A stretch of DNA of 64,000 nt from the NCBI RefSeq assembly GCF_039541915.1, contig NZ_BAABHD010000028.1, positions 73,830-137,829 of the forward strand, read 5' to 3'. The notes below the pieces were generated by a model. The model was not told where the DNA came from. It worked only from the letters and a program-made list of their open reading frames with translations, and made no database searches. The DNA comes from Nibrella saemangeumensis. GTDB taxonomy: Bacteria > Bacteroidota > Bacteroidia > Cytophagales > Spirosomataceae. Shown here piece by piece: positions 43,333 through 53,600 of this stretch. The position numbers and the translations under genes were made by a program. Numbering within the stretch: position 1 is the first letter of the stretch; every line of letters begins with the position of its first letter.

Positions 43333-43629
43333 ATGAGTCAGTTCATGGTAGAATTTGACCTTCCGCACGAGATGCCGGAAGAGTTCATAATGAGGATTCC
43401 TCAGCAGCGCCTGAAGGTCAACGAGCTGATGGAAGATGGAAAAATTATGTCTTACGCGCTCTCCATGGACCGGCAAAAGCTTTGGTGTGTGGTTAAAGCC
43501 GATACGGAGTTTGAAGTACTGGAGATTATTGGTGAATTCCCGCTGATCGGTTATATGGAACCGGCCGTGTCTGAGCTGTTGTTTAACAATGTCATCTCAG
43601 CCCGAATCCCGCTGTTTTCGCTAAACTAA
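43333..43629 (+). CDS. Muconolactone isomerase-like small protein
   Basis: The 98-residue protein aligns by eye along its whole length with muconolactone delta-isomerase: MVEFDLPHEMPEE at the start, a helix ending KVNELMEDGKI, a strand KLWCVVKAD, then VLEIIGEFPLIGYMEPAVSEL, which parallels the isomerase LPLFPYM segment. The fold would be ferredoxin-like. In the beta-ketoadipate pathway such enzymes act after ring cleavage, and the neighbouring dioxygenase makes a role in aromatic degradation conceivable. The family is broad and the catalytic residues are not certain here. It lies 18 bp after the esterase gene, likely the same transcript. Confidence 0.7.
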   Translation: MSQFMVEFDLPHEMPEEFIMRIPQQRLKVNELMEDGKIMSYALSMDRQKLWCVVKADTEFEVLEIIGEFPLIGYMEPAVSELLFNNVISARIPLFSLN

Positions 43630-43683
43630 CAGTAGTTCCGAACAAATCTGTCAATACTTTTTTACATCAGTTCCTCTGCTTTT

Positions 43684-44157
43684 ATGAACCTGGCTTCTGT
43701 TAGCCGCTGGCTGAAATATGCTTTAGTCATTACCCAACTGCTTGTATTTGGTCATTGCCAGTCGCAGACCACTGAGCAATCGCCTGCCTACCGTACTGAA
43801 CGTAACGATAACGCTGGCCGGAAACAGAACCGGGACCGGCCAAACCAAACGCGCCGGGAGCAAAGTAAGTACCAGGACCGACAGGGAAATATACCGGCCA
43901 AGGTGTACGAGGTACTCCGATATGTACGTACCAACAACCGTGCTCCGGAAGGTTATGTGGGTGGCCGGCGATTTGGGAACTTTGAAAATCACCTGCCCCG
44001 CCTGGACGTATCCGGCCGACGAATTAATTACCAGGAATGGGATGTAAATCCAAAAAGAGAAGGCCGCAACCGGGGTGCCGAGCGGCTGGTGACGGGCTCC
44101 GACGGCCGGGCCTGGTATACCCGAGACCATTATAACAGCTTTGTCGAAGTAAAATGA
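43684..44157 (+). CDS. Secreted barnase-like guanyl-specific ribonuclease
   Basis: A 157-residue protein: N-terminal hydrophobic export signal (about 9-25), a basic low-complexity spacer (about 35-68) and a barnase/ribonuclease N1 domain (about 69-157). The domain shows AKVYEVLRYVRTNNRAPEGYVGG, the catalytic Glu118 in NYQEWDVNP, Arg134 in GAERLV and His149 in TRDHYNSF, which correspond to barnase Glu73, Arg83/87 and His102. Such enzymes cut RNA after guanosine. The next gene, overlapping by 4 bp (ATGA), encodes a barstar-type inhibitor, the expected immunity partner. Confidence 0.92.
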   Translation: MNLASVSRWLKYALVITQLLVFGHCQSQTTEQSPAYRTERNDNAGRKQNRDRPNQTRREQSKYQDRQGNIPAKVYEVLRYVRTNNRAPEGYVGGRRFGNFENHLPRLDVSGRRINYQEWDVNPKREGRNRGAERLVTGSDGRAWYTRDHYNSFVEVK

Positions 44158-44612
44158 GTGTTAATATCTATGTTGCCCGGTCAGAAGCGGACCTGAAAAA
44201 GTTCTCCGACTTCGCCATCGTCAAAATCGAAGGGCAGAAGTCAAAAACCCTGCGCCAATTCTATGAGCATATTGCCGAGGTACTGGACTTTCCCGACTAC
44301 TTCGGCTTCAATTTGGATTCCCTCGACGAACTGCTCAACGACCTTGAGTGGATTGAGGACCACAAACTGGCTCTTTACTTCTGCCACACGGAAGACTTTG
44401 TCAGCCAGGAGCGTAATCCAGACAAGCTAAGCAACCTGCTTCACATGCTGGATGCGACAGCCGAGGACTGGAAATGGCTCGATGAGGAGGAAGACGTATT
44501 TGCCAAAGAATTAGTGTTTATCTTTGAGGATAGTTCGCGTCTGCGGGAGTTGCTGAAGCAGGAAGAAATAGGTTTTGAATACATCTCCGGCGAGGCTGAT
44601 TCGGCCGGCTGA
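44154..44612 (+). CDS. Barstar family ribonuclease inhibitor
   Basis: The 152-residue protein starts in the stop codon of the barnase-like gene. Residues about 20-105 match barstar: VKIEGQKSKTLRQFYEHIAEVLDFP, then DYFGFNLDSLDELLNDLEWI, with the acidic helix that plugs the barnase active site. The protein is strongly acidic and cytoplasmic (no signal), as expected for an inhibitor that protects the producer. An extra C-terminal part (about 106-152) with EDVFAKELVFIFEDSS exceeds the usual 90-residue length. Coupled translation ensures inhibitor with toxin. Confidence 0.92.
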   Translation: MSVNIYVARSEADLKKFSDFAIVKIEGQKSKTLRQFYEHIAEVLDFPDYFGFNLDSLDELLNDLEWIEDHKLALYFCHTEDFVSQERNPDKLSNLLHMLDATAEDWKWLDEEEDVFAKELVFIFEDSSRLRELLKQEEIGFEYISGEADSAG

Positions 44613-44737
44613 ACTCTTTTCCTAAGAACTTCACTCCTGTCAGGAACAAATACCGACATACACAGTTTCTCCATAGGTGCCGCTGAGACTAGCTCTCTTT
44701 GCGGCTTTTTGCATTAAAAGTTACAACCTGTTTCACC

Positions 44738-47700
44738 TTGAAAATCCAGGAGTTTTTACAGTTATATACGGAGGACAGCTTCGTCAAATCGCTGGCGGAG
44801 CCACTCAGACAGCGGGGTAAGGAGCCATTTCGGCTACAGTTTAAGGGAATTGCCGGCAGCCTGGACGCTATGCTGGCGTCGGCCATATACCGGCAGACAG
44901 GGGGTACGCATTTGTTTGTAATGACAGACAAAGACGAAGCCGCTTATTTTTTCAACGATCTCCAGAATATTCTGGAACGCGAGGTGCTGCTGTTTCCAAT
45001 GTCGTACAAAAAGCCATATCAGTACGAAGAGGTAGAAAATGCCAACGTACTGATGCGGGCCGAAGTCCTTAACAAGTTGAGTCCTCCGCCCAAAGAGGGT
45101 ACGCTGGTGGTAACGTATCCTGAGGCACTATCCGAGAAAGTAATCAACAAACGCTCACTACAGGCCAACACCTTCACGGTGCGGGTGGGTGAACGTGTAG
45201 AATCCAATTTTGTTTCAGAACTGCTCCAGACCTATGAGTTTGAAAAGACCGACTTTGTGTACGAAGCTGGTCAGTTCTCCATCCGGGGGGGTATTATTGA
45301 TGTGTTCTCCTTTGCCAGCGAGTTCCCGTTCCGCATCGAGTTGTTTGGTGATGAGGTGGAGAGTATCCGGGCGTTCAATCCGGAATCGCAGTTATCCACA
45401 GACCACGTCGAGTTTATCAACATCATCCCGAATATCCAGACCAAACTGATTCAGGAAATGCGGGAGCCGTTTTTTGAATTCCTTCCAAAAGATGCCTGTG
45501 TCTGGTATAAGGATATTGATTTTACGCTCGAAATTATTGAGAACAGCTTTGAGCGGGCCGAGAAAAGTTTAGCATCTGTGCTGGAAGGCAGCGGAGGTAT
45601 TCAGGTTGTGTCTGACCCGGAGGACTTATTCGAGACTCGCCGGGCTTTTCTGAATCAGGTCAAGGCACTACCATCAATCGAATTTGGGCGTAAGTTTTAC
45701 TTTAAAACCGAGAATCGGCTGACCTACACATCCAAGCCGCAACCCTCGTTCAATAAGGATTTTAAACGCTTGGCCGATACGCTCACGGATAATCAGACCA
45801 AAGGCTTTACCAACATCATCACCGCTGAGTCGTTCAAACAGCTTGAACGGCTGCGTACTATTTTCGAAGAAATTGACCCGTTTGCCAAGTTTCAGACGGT
45901 TCAGATTGGTCTTCGGGAGGGCTTTATCGATGACACGCTCAAGATAGCCTGCTACACCGACCACCAGATTTTTGATAAATACTTCAAGTACCGCATCCGC
46001 GATAAGTTCAGCAAATCAAAAGCCCTCACACTACGCGAACTGAAGACGCTCCAGCCGGGCGATTACGTTACCCACGTCGACCATGGTATTGGCCGGTTTG
46101 CCGGTATGGAGAAAGTAGACGTAGGAGGCCGCGAACAGGAGGCCATACGGCTCATTTACCGCGATAACGACATTCTGCTGGTGAGTATCCACAGTTTGCA
46201 CAAGATCGCTAAATACAGCGGCAGAGAGGGTGGCCCGCCAACAATGAGCAAACTTGGTTCGCAGGAGTGGGAGTTGAAGAAATCCCGCGTTAAGAAACAA
46301 GTCAAAGACATTGCTAAAGAACTGATTTCGCTCTACGCCAAACGCCGGCAGGCTCCTGGCTTCGCCTATTCGCGCGATAGCTTCTTGCAGGCTGAATTAG
46401 AATCGTCATTTCTGTACGAAGACACTCCCGACCAAGCCAAAGCGACCAATGACGTCAAAGACGACATGGAGCAGCCACACCCAATGGACCGGCTGGTCTG
46501 CGGTGACGTAGGCTTCGGCAAAACAGAGGTAGCTATTCGAGCCGCCTTTAAAGCTGTTACGGACAACAGGCAGGTAGCGGTGCTGGTACCAACCACAATC
46601 CTGGCCATGCAACATTTCAAAACGTTTAAGGAACGTATGGCTGATTTTCCGGTTACCATTGACTATATCAGTCGTTTCCGCACTCCTACGCAGACCAAAG
46701 AAATCCTGAGAAAAGTCACTACTGGCGAAATAAACATCCTGATTGGTACGCATCGCATCGTTAATAAAGACGTAAAATTTAAAAATTTAGGGCTGCTGGT
46801 CATTGACGAAGAGCAGAAGTTCGGTGTCAAAACCAAAGACCGGCTTAAGGAGATGCGGGTAGAGGTTGATGTTCTTACGTTAACAGCAACGCCTATTCCG
46901 CGTACACTGCATTTTTCGCTAATGGGCGCGCGTGACCTTTCCGTTATTGCGACACCACCACCCAACCGTCAGCCAGTTACGACCGAAGTGCAAGTGTTTG
47001 ACGAAACCATTATACGCGATGCAATCAGTTACGAATTACGTCGGGGCGGTCAGGTATTTTTTGTGCATAACCGCATCAGCGATATAGAGTCCATCGCCAA
47101 TATTGTTAAACGGTTGGTACCCGACTCCCGCGTTGCGGTAGCGCATGGTCAGATGGAAGGCGATAAGCTGGAGAAAATCATGACCTTGTTTATCGAAGGA
47201 GAATATGATGTACTGGTATCAACGAACATCATTGAGTCGGGTCTGGATATTCCCAACGCCAACACTATCATCATCAACCAGGCGCAGAACTTTGGCTTAT
47301 CTGACCTACACCAGATGCGGGGTAGGGTAGGGCGTTCTAATAAGAAAGCCTTTTGTTACCTCTTAACCCCACCAGCCTCCGGTCTCAGCTCTGACGCCCG
47401 TAAGCGGTTGCAAACACTCGAAGACTTCTCTGACCTGGGTGAAGGCTTCAAGATTGCCATGCGTGATTTAGATATTCGGGGGGCCGGCAACCTATTGGGT
47501 GCTGAACAGAGTGGTTTTGTCAACGATCTGGGCTACGAAATGTACCACAAGATTCTGGATGAAGCTGTTCAGGAGTTACGCGAAAATGAGTTTAAAGACA
47601 TTTTTGCGCCCAAAGCCGACGATATTAAGCCTGCGTTACCGGATACCGTTATAGAGACGGACCTGAATGTAGTTATTCCCGAAAGGTACGTTGCTAATAT

Positions 47701-48094
47701 ATCCGAACGGCTGTCGCTTTACACTCGGTTGGACAATATTCAGAACACGACTGAACTGGAGCAATTGCGGCAGGAAATTATCGACCGGTTCGGGCCAATG
47801 CCCGGGGAGGTTGAGAACCTCATCGAAATGGTCAATGTACGCTGGAAAGCAGAGCAGTTACATTTCGAAAAATTGACGTTAAAAAATAATATAATGAAAG
47901 GAACCTTCGTTTCTTCGGAGAACGATGCGTTCTTCAAATCAGAATTATTTGGGCGGTTAATTGACTATATCAAAAAACATCCGTCTAAATGTTCACTAAA
48001 AGAGACAAAAAGCCGTTTGATATTTACCCACTCTGACATTAATTCTGTCGATGAACTGGACAGAATTTTGGGTAAACTGACGGACTTGAGCTAA
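44738..48094 (+). CDS. mfd: Transcription-repair coupling factor Mfd
   Basis: Mfd removes stalled RNA polymerase from DNA lesions and recruits UvrA. Domains in order: UvrB-like N-terminal region (about 1-350), the polymerase-interacting CarD-like domain with GDYVTHVDHGIGRFAGMEKV (about 435-500), and the RecG-like helicase with Walker A CGDVGFGKTEVA, DEEQKFGV, TATPIPRTLHFSL, GRVGRSNKKAF (about 585-900), then the C-terminal TRCF domain. Length about 1118 is normal. No ATG is available near the start; TTG at 44738 (LKIQEFLQLY) is chosen, and TTG at 44699 is the alternative. Confidence 0.95.
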   Translation: MKIQEFLQLYTEDSFVKSLAEPLRQRGKEPFRLQFKGIAGSLDAMLASAIYRQTGGTHLFVMTDKDEAAYFFNDLQNILEREVLLFPMSYKKPYQYEEVENANVLMRAEVLNKLSPPPKEGTLVVTYPEALSEKVINKRSLQANTFTVRVGERVESNFVSELLQTYEFEKTDFVYEAGQFSIRGGIIDVFSFASEFPFRIELFGDEVESIRAFNPESQLSTDHVEFINIIPNIQTKLIQEMREPFFEFLPKDACVWYKDIDFTLEIIENSFERAEKSLASVLEGSGGIQVVSDPEDLFETRRAFLNQVKALPSIEFGRKFYFKTENRLTYTSKPQPSFNKDFKRLADTLTDNQTKGFTNIITAESFKQLERLRTIFEEIDPFAKFQTVQIGLREGFIDDTLKIACYTDHQIFDKYFKYRIRDKFSKSKALTLRELKTLQPGDYVTHVDHGIGRFAGMEKVDVGGREQEAIRLIYRDNDILLVSIHSLHKIAKYSGREGGPPTMSKLGSQEWELKKSRVKKQVKDIAKELISLYAKRRQAPGFAYSRDSFLQAELESSFLYEDTPDQAKATNDVKDDMEQPHPMDRLVCGDVGFGKTEVAIRAAFKAVTDNRQVAVLVPTTILAMQHFKTFKERMADFPVTIDYISRFRTPTQTKEILRKVTTGEINILIGTHRIVNKDVKFKNLGLLVIDEEQKFGVKTKDRLKEMRVEVDVLTLTATPIPRTLHFSLMGARDLSVIATPPPNRQPVTTEVQVFDETIIRDAISYELRRGGQVFFVHNRISDIESIANIVKRLVPDSRVAVAHGQMEGDKLEKIMTLFIEGEYDVLVSTNIIESGLDIPNANTIIINQAQNFGLSDLHQMRGRVGRSNKKAFCYLLTPPASGLSSDARKRLQTLEDFSDLGEGFKIAMRDLDIRGAGNLLGAEQSGFVNDLGYEMYHKILDEAVQELRENEFKDIFAPKADDIKPALPDTVIETDLNVVIPERYVANISERLSLYTRLDNIQNTTELEQLRQEIIDRFGPMPGEVENLIEMVNVRWKAEQLHFEKLTLKNNIMKGTFVSSENDAFFKSELFGRLIDYIKKHPSKCSLKETKSRLIFTHSDINSVDELDRILGKLTDLS

Positions 48095-48130
48095 CTTTAC
48101 TACCTTGGAATTTTTTGTACACAAAAAGCA

Positions 48131-49393
48131 ATGATCAAGAAGTATCACCTGCAACAGATGGCTTACGTGCTTTTAGCAGTAGTAGCGCTTGCTGCCTGTA
48201 AATCAAAGCACCCGACCAGTGTGAAGCCTGGTAAGAAGAGTACGGCGACTGGTATAGCCTATAATGAAAAAGATGGCTTTCAGGTATCCAAATTCAAAGG
48301 TCAGCCGGTAGGTCCGAACCTCGTCTTCATTGAGGGCGGACGCTTCACAATGGGCTCTCTGGAGGAGGATGTAGTTAACTCGCGCGACAACCGCGAGCGT
48401 ACCGTCAGCATCCAGTCTTTCTATATGGATGAAACGGAAATTGCCAACATTCACTATCTGGAGTACCTGAACGCTATTACGCGTGATTCTTCAGAGGAGT
48501 TTGTAAAATCAGCGCTGCCGGACACTACCGTGTGGGCAAACCCGCTGTCGTTTAACGATTCTTATGTAACCCAGTATTTGCGTTATCCTGCCTTCCGATA
48601 TTATCCGGTAGTCGGTGTATCCTGGGTTCAGGCGACTGATTATGCTGCCTGGCGGACTGCAGCTATTAACGCTGACCTGTCTAAAAACGGCACTGCCGGT
48701 GGTAGTAAGAAAAAAGGGTTCTCCCTGAAGCGTAAGTCAAAGCAGGCTGAGACAGTTGCCATGTCGGACAGCGCCGGAGGTGGTCAGCCCAAATTAGGTC
48801 TCGAAAGCGGTCTTATTCTTCCTGATTATCGCCTTCCAACCGAAGCGGAATGGGAATATGCCGCCAAAGCCCTTATCGGAACTCAGTACCTTGACGAGAA
48901 CCAGGCTAACCAGCGCATTTATCCATGGGACGGCTCTTCTGTCCGGAACCCCAAGAAAGGCCGTAAACAGGGCCAGATGCTTGCCAACTTTAAGCGGGGA
49001 CGTGGTGACTACGCAGGTATCGCTGGCCGCGCTAACGATAAAGCTATTATTACCTCTGAGATTTACGAATATCCGCCTAATGACTTTGGGCTATACAACA
49101 TGGCCGGTAACGTAAACGAGTGGGTTTATGACGTATATCGTCCGCTGTCACACATGGATGTTAGCGACCTGAACCCGATCCGCCGGAATGGTTATATGGA
49201 TGATGCAAAGAATTATGACAAGAAGGGTAATAACTCAGCCATTGACGATAAGGTTCGCGTTTACAAAGGTGGTTCATGGGCTGATGTAGCCTACTGGTTA
49301 TCGCCGGGAACACGTCGCTTCATGGATCAGGATTCAGCTACGGCTACGATCGGTTTCCGTTGCGCTATGATTGCTGGTGGCCGGAATCGGTAA
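48131..49393 (+). CDS. gldJ: Gliding motility / T9SS lipoprotein GldJ
   Basis: The 420-residue protein is a lipoprotein (lipobox LAAC, Cys23) with a formylglycine-generating-enzyme-like fold: FIEGGRFTMGS (about 60-70), SFYMDETEIANIHYLEYL (about 96), YPVVGVSWVQATDYAAWR (about 160), YRLPTEAEWEYAAKA (about 236), NEWVYDVYRP and YKGGSW...GFRC at the end. These are the GldJ/GldK traits. The start ATGIAYNEKDGF and the LPDTTVWANPLSFND segment favour GldJ over GldK. GldJ stabilises GldK and is needed for T9SS and gliding. Lys-rich inserts occur around 190-215. It follows mfd by 36 bp. Confidence 0.85.
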   Translation: MIKKYHLQQMAYVLLAVVALAACKSKHPTSVKPGKKSTATGIAYNEKDGFQVSKFKGQPVGPNLVFIEGGRFTMGSLEEDVVNSRDNRERTVSIQSFYMDETEIANIHYLEYLNAITRDSSEEFVKSALPDTTVWANPLSFNDSYVTQYLRYPAFRYYPVVGVSWVQATDYAAWRTAAINADLSKNGTAGGSKKKGFSLKRKSKQAETVAMSDSAGGGQPKLGLESGLILPDYRLPTEAEWEYAAKALIGTQYLDENQANQRIYPWDGSSVRNPKKGRKQGQMLANFKRGRGDYAGIAGRANDKAIITSEIYEYPPNDFGLYNMAGNVNEWVYDVYRPLSHMDVSDLNPIRRNGYMDDAKNYDKKGNNSAIDDKVRVYKGGSWADVAYWLSPGTRRFMDQDSATATIGFRCAMIAGGRNR

Positions 49394-49421
49394 GAGAATA
49401 TCCGACAGACTTATTGCACTA

Positions 49422-49451
49422 GCGGCCGTTCGGTTTACCGGGCGGCCGCTA
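49422..49451. terminator. Hairpin between gldJ and comF
   Basis: TAGCGGCCG and CGGCCGCTA form a perfect 9-bp stem around 12-14 bases in the 41-bp gap of the convergent genes, running into the comF 3' end. There is no U-tract, so termination is uncertain. Confidence 0.45.
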
Positions 49452-50148
49452 ACGTTAATACCCCTACCGACGCACAACCAGCCTTCAGGAGTTGACTGGC
49501 ACAGGCTTCTAAAGTCGCTCCGGTAGTCAAGACATCATCAATCAAGATCACTCGCTTGCCCTGTATTGACTCGGCATCGGCGATGGCAAAGACATCCTTG
49601 ACGTTCTCCCAGCGTGCACCCTTGCCTTTCCTGGTTTGGGATGCTTCAAACCGGGTGCGCTTTAAAGCCGTAGTATTTACGGGTATCTTTAGTGCTTCTG
49701 ATAATCCCTTGGCAATCCATTCACTCTGGTTGAAACCGCGCTGCCGTTCTCTAACAGGGTGCAGGGGAACGCCAATGAGGAGATTTGCCTCCGCTATATC
49801 CTGACACTTTTCTTTAAGCTCGTAACCAAACCAGCGGCCTAAAACCGCGCCCGCTTCTTTTTGCCCCTTGTATTTAATCTGGTGAATTAGCCGCTGAACG
49901 ATCCCCTTCTTGGAAAATACCAGGTAAGAGTACGCAAAATCGAGCGGTACTTTGCCGGCAAATTGCAACGCTACGCCCGAAGAACTTGTCTTTGTCAGGT
50001 CCGTTACAGGTAATTTAACCCGGCATTGAACACACAGAATCTCTTCGTTTGGGGTCAGGTTCTCGCTACATCCCAGGCAGGAAACCGGGTACAGGAGGTC
50101 TACAAAATTATTACAGGCCCTTTTGATAAACTGAAGTAGGGTCTCCAT
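49435..50148 (-). CDS. comF: ComF family protein (phosphoribosyltransferase-like)
   Basis: A 237-residue protein with an N-terminal zinc-ribbon (Cys24, Cys27, Cys39, Cys42) and a type I phosphoribosyltransferase-like domain with VPLHPVRERQRGFNQSEWIAKGLS (about 128-150) and the PRPP loop VILIDDVLTTGATL (about 195-208). ComF proteins are linked to DNA uptake in naturally competent bacteria; in Bacteroidota the role is less clear. It is a single gene convergent with gldJ and divergent from the following small gene, with 49 bp between starts. Confidence 0.92.
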   Translation of the reverse strand: METLLQFIKRACNNFVDLLYPVSCLGCSENLTPNEEILCVQCRVKLPVTDLTKTSSSGVALQFAGKVPLDFAYSYLVFSKKGIVQRLIHQIKYKGQKEAGAVLGRWFGYELKEKCQDIAEANLLIGVPLHPVRERQRGFNQSEWIAKGLSEALKIPVNTTALKRTRFEASQTRKGKGARWENVKDVFAIADAESIQGKRVILIDDVLTTGATLEACASQLLKAGCASVGVLTLAAAR

Positions 50149-50197
50149 CGTTATTGACTTAAATAGTGTAACTTAGCTATAGATTGGATAGGTGCGA

Positions 50198-50554
50198 ATG
50201 GAGTCAGAAGAGCAGGTAAAGATAGATAAAGAATGGGAACAACTGATGGCCCATCTTCAGCAGGTAATCGGTAAACGGCCCGCTGACCTCAACGGTGTCT
50301 TATTTCTAATTGGCGTTCAGGAGCTGGGCAAAGGCCCACGTCACTTTACAAAAGAGCAAAAGCAGGATTTGATGCACATCGCCGTCTGTAAAGTTTTAAG
50401 TCTTGGAGGATACTACCAGCAGGTCGGAACAGACCCCGATGGCTGGCCACAGTGGCAATTAGTGCGTCCTGTCCCCCACGCCGATTTGCTGGCTCAGGAA
50501 GATATGCTGAAGGTATATGTGATTAAATATTTTGCATCACAGCAAATTCAGTAA
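50198..50554 (+). CDS. Conserved hypothetical protein (118 residues)
   Basis: I do not recognise a named family, though the sequence looks like a well-folded cytoplasmic protein found in Bacteroidota. It has an N-terminal helix (EWEQLMAHLQQVIG), a motif LNGVLFLIGVQELGKGPRHFTKEQKQDLMHIAVCKVL (about 33-70 in parts), then GGYYQQVGTDPDGWPQW and a C-terminal VKYFA-type helix. No signal peptide, membrane span or catalytic signature is visible. The ATG at 50198 is preferred to a GTG at 50192. It is 48 bp before the DUF4175 gene and may share its promoter. Confidence 0.75.
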   Translation: MESEEQVKIDKEWEQLMAHLQQVIGKRPADLNGVLFLIGVQELGKGPRHFTKEQKQDLMHIAVCKVLSLGGYYQQVGTDPDGWPQWQLVRPVPHADLLAQEDMLKVYVIKYFASQQIQ

Positions 50555-50602
50555 TCTATCCATCTCATTTTCTTTTGAAGTTATACATCCCATACTCATA
50601 CC

Positions 50603-53600
50603 ATGAAAGCTACCAACTCGTACGTTACGCTCCTGCAGCGGATTGAGGAGTATAAGAAGCGCTACTTTCTGAACCAGCTTGTCAAAGGTAGCCTTATGTT
50701 TCTGGCTCTTGTGTTTTCGCTTTATCTGCTTATCAACACCGCTGAGTTTTTCGGCCGGTTTAGTACACCAATTCGAGCGACTTTCTTTTTCGGTTTTTTA
50801 CTCTTCATAGCAGGAGGAGCGTACTATTGGCTGGTGCAACCAGTAATGAGTTTATATGGTCTCCGAAAACCTCTGTCAGATGAGGAAGCCGCCCGGCAGA
50901 TTGGGGGCTTTTTTCCGGAAGTAGGCGATAAGCTGGTTAACACGCTACAGCTTAAGCACCTTTCAGCCTATGAAGGTGAACTACTCAACGCCAGCTTGAA
51001 CCAACGGTCGCAGCAGTTGCTGATCAATCGCTTTGCGAATGCGATTGAATTAAGCAGAAACCGTCGTTTCCTCAAATACGTAATGTTACCGGTAGCGTTA
51101 ATTCTGTTTATTCTATTATTCAACCCGTCGTTTTTTACTAACACCTCAACTCGAATTGTTCAGTATGATCGGGAGTTTGTAGAGGAAGCTCCTTTCCGGT
51201 TTGTGGTCAATAATGAAAAGCTGCAGGCTTACCGTAATGAGGATTTTAAGTTGGATGTACAGCTTACCGGAGAAGTGATTCCGCAAACTGTGTACCTGGT
51301 AGTTGATGGAACCCGCTTTAAACTGGAGAATACGAAGGGAAATAATTTTGCCTATACATTCGATAACGTTCAGCGGGATATAGACTTCACACTGGAAGCT
51401 TCGGGTTATAAATCCACGAAATACACCATCGGCTTAATCGACCGGCCCTCCGTCCTGGCTTTTGACGTAAAGCTTACCTACCCGGCTTACCTCAATAAAC
51501 CGGCAGAGCAATTATCCAATGTAGGGAACCTGCTGGTACCCCAGGGTACAGTTGTCACGTGGAACTTTACGGCTGATCATACCGATTCTCTGCTGCTCCG
51601 TTTCCATCCTGGAAGCAGCATTGGGGTAGCTCGGAAGGTAGAAAATAACGCCTTCTCCCTGACCCGGCAGATTAACCAGAACATTAACTATTCGGTTGAC
51701 CTGGCTAATAAGTATGCCAGCAATAACTCTAACCTGCGGTATAATATTCAGGTAATTCCCGATCGCTTTCCACAGATCACAGTTGAAAAACAGCAGGACA
51801 CAGTTACGTATAATTATATTGTTCTGGGTGGCTCGATCAACGATGATTATGGCTTTACCCGCCTTCGGCTGGTGGCGAATGTAACACGGGAGGGCAAGGA
51901 AAAACCTAATACGATTACCCGTGACATAGCTATCAACCGCAGCTCTCTGTCACAGAATTACTCCTTTGGATGGGCTTTGGATAGTTTGAAACTTCAGGTC
52001 AATGATCGGGTGGAGTATTATCTGCAGGTATGGGACAACGACGGTATCAACGGCCCGAAATCTACCCGGACGGCTCAGCTTAACTTCACGGTACCGTCAC
52101 CTGAAGAAGTGCAGAAGCAGATTGACCAATCCGCTCAGAAGGCAGAGCAGCAGATGGAAAATGCACTCAATAAAACGCAGGGCATCAAGAAGGACCTGAA
52201 CAGCATCGAAGAGCGTCTGCGCACTAAAAAGAGCACCGACTTCCAGGACAAAAAGCAATTAGCCGATGTCTTGAAGAAGCGTGAAGAGCTAATGCAGGAG
52301 ATACAGAAGCTGCAGGAACAGTTTAAACAAACGAATGATATTCAGAATCGCTTTTCTGAAAACAACAAGATTCAGGAAAAAATACAACAGCTACAGAAGC
52401 TCTTTAATGAGTTGCTCGATCCCGAATCTAAAAAGCTTTTTGAGGAATTGAAATCCCTCTTAGAGAAGAAACAGGACGAGAAAGCTTCTGAATTGCTGGA
52501 CCGACTGAGCCGCAAAGAGCGCAATTTTGAAAAGGACTTGGAGCGAGCCCTTAAGATGTTTAAGCAGATTCAAATGGAACAGAAGCTGAATAACATTGCT
52601 GAAAATCTGGAGAAACAGGCTGAAAAGCAGGAACAATTAGCGAAAGAAGCGGAACAGAATAAGAATGCCGAAGACAGCAAGAAGCAGGAGGACCTGAAAA
52701 ATCAGCAGGAGAAAGCGACGGAGGATTTTAATAAAATCTCTGAGCAGTTAAAAGAATTAGAGAAGGATGCTGAAAAAGAAGATCTGACAAAGCCAGATAC
52801 TCAGGAGGACACCCAAAAGGAGATTCAGGAGCAGATGAAAGAATCTCAAAAAAACTTGGATCAGAAACAAAATAATAAAGCATCGGATTCTCAAAGCAAG
52901 ACATCAAAGGCCATGAAGAAAATGAGCCAGAAGCTGGCCGAATCCATGGCCAATGCAGAAGCGCAGGAACTTCAGGAGAATATTGATGATCTCCGTGCCT
53001 TGCTGGAGAACCTGATATCACTTTCTTTCTCGCAGGAGAAAGTAATGAAAGACTTTAGGGGTATCAACTCACAAGACCCCCGGGTAACCAAACTTTCTCA
53101 GGAGCAGCTAAAACTTCAGGACGATGCTAAGATTATAGAAGATAGTCTGAATGCCCTCGCCAGTCGTGTGGTTCAGATTCAGTCGTTCGTTACGCGTGAA
53201 CTGACAGACATGAAATACTACATGGATCAGAGTGTTCAGCAACTGAAAGAGCGTCGTTTTGGTCCGGCTACTGGTCGGCAACAGTTTGCCATGACGTCAA
53301 TTAATAACCTGTCGTTGATGCTTAGTGATGTGTTAAAGAATATGCAGGCTCAAATGAATTCGATGGCCATGCCCGGTAAAAGTAAAGGCAACAAAAAGGG
53401 GCAGCAGCCATCTATGAGTATGGGCCAAATGCAAAAGGAAGTAAATGAGCGGATGAAGCAGTTGCAGCAAAGTGGAAAAGGAGGACGGGGTATGTCCGAA
53501 GAACTTTCCCGTCTTGCCGCTGAGCAGGCCATGATTCGGAAAATGCTTAAAGAAATTGAAGAGCAGAGCAAGGGAACCGAATTAGGTAAGCAGCTCGGTA

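Noticed and set aside
44699..44737. Upstream TTG start for mfd
   Set aside because: It adds 13 residues that do not look like the Mfd N-terminus; the TTG at 44738 fits better, though neither start can be proven from the sequence.
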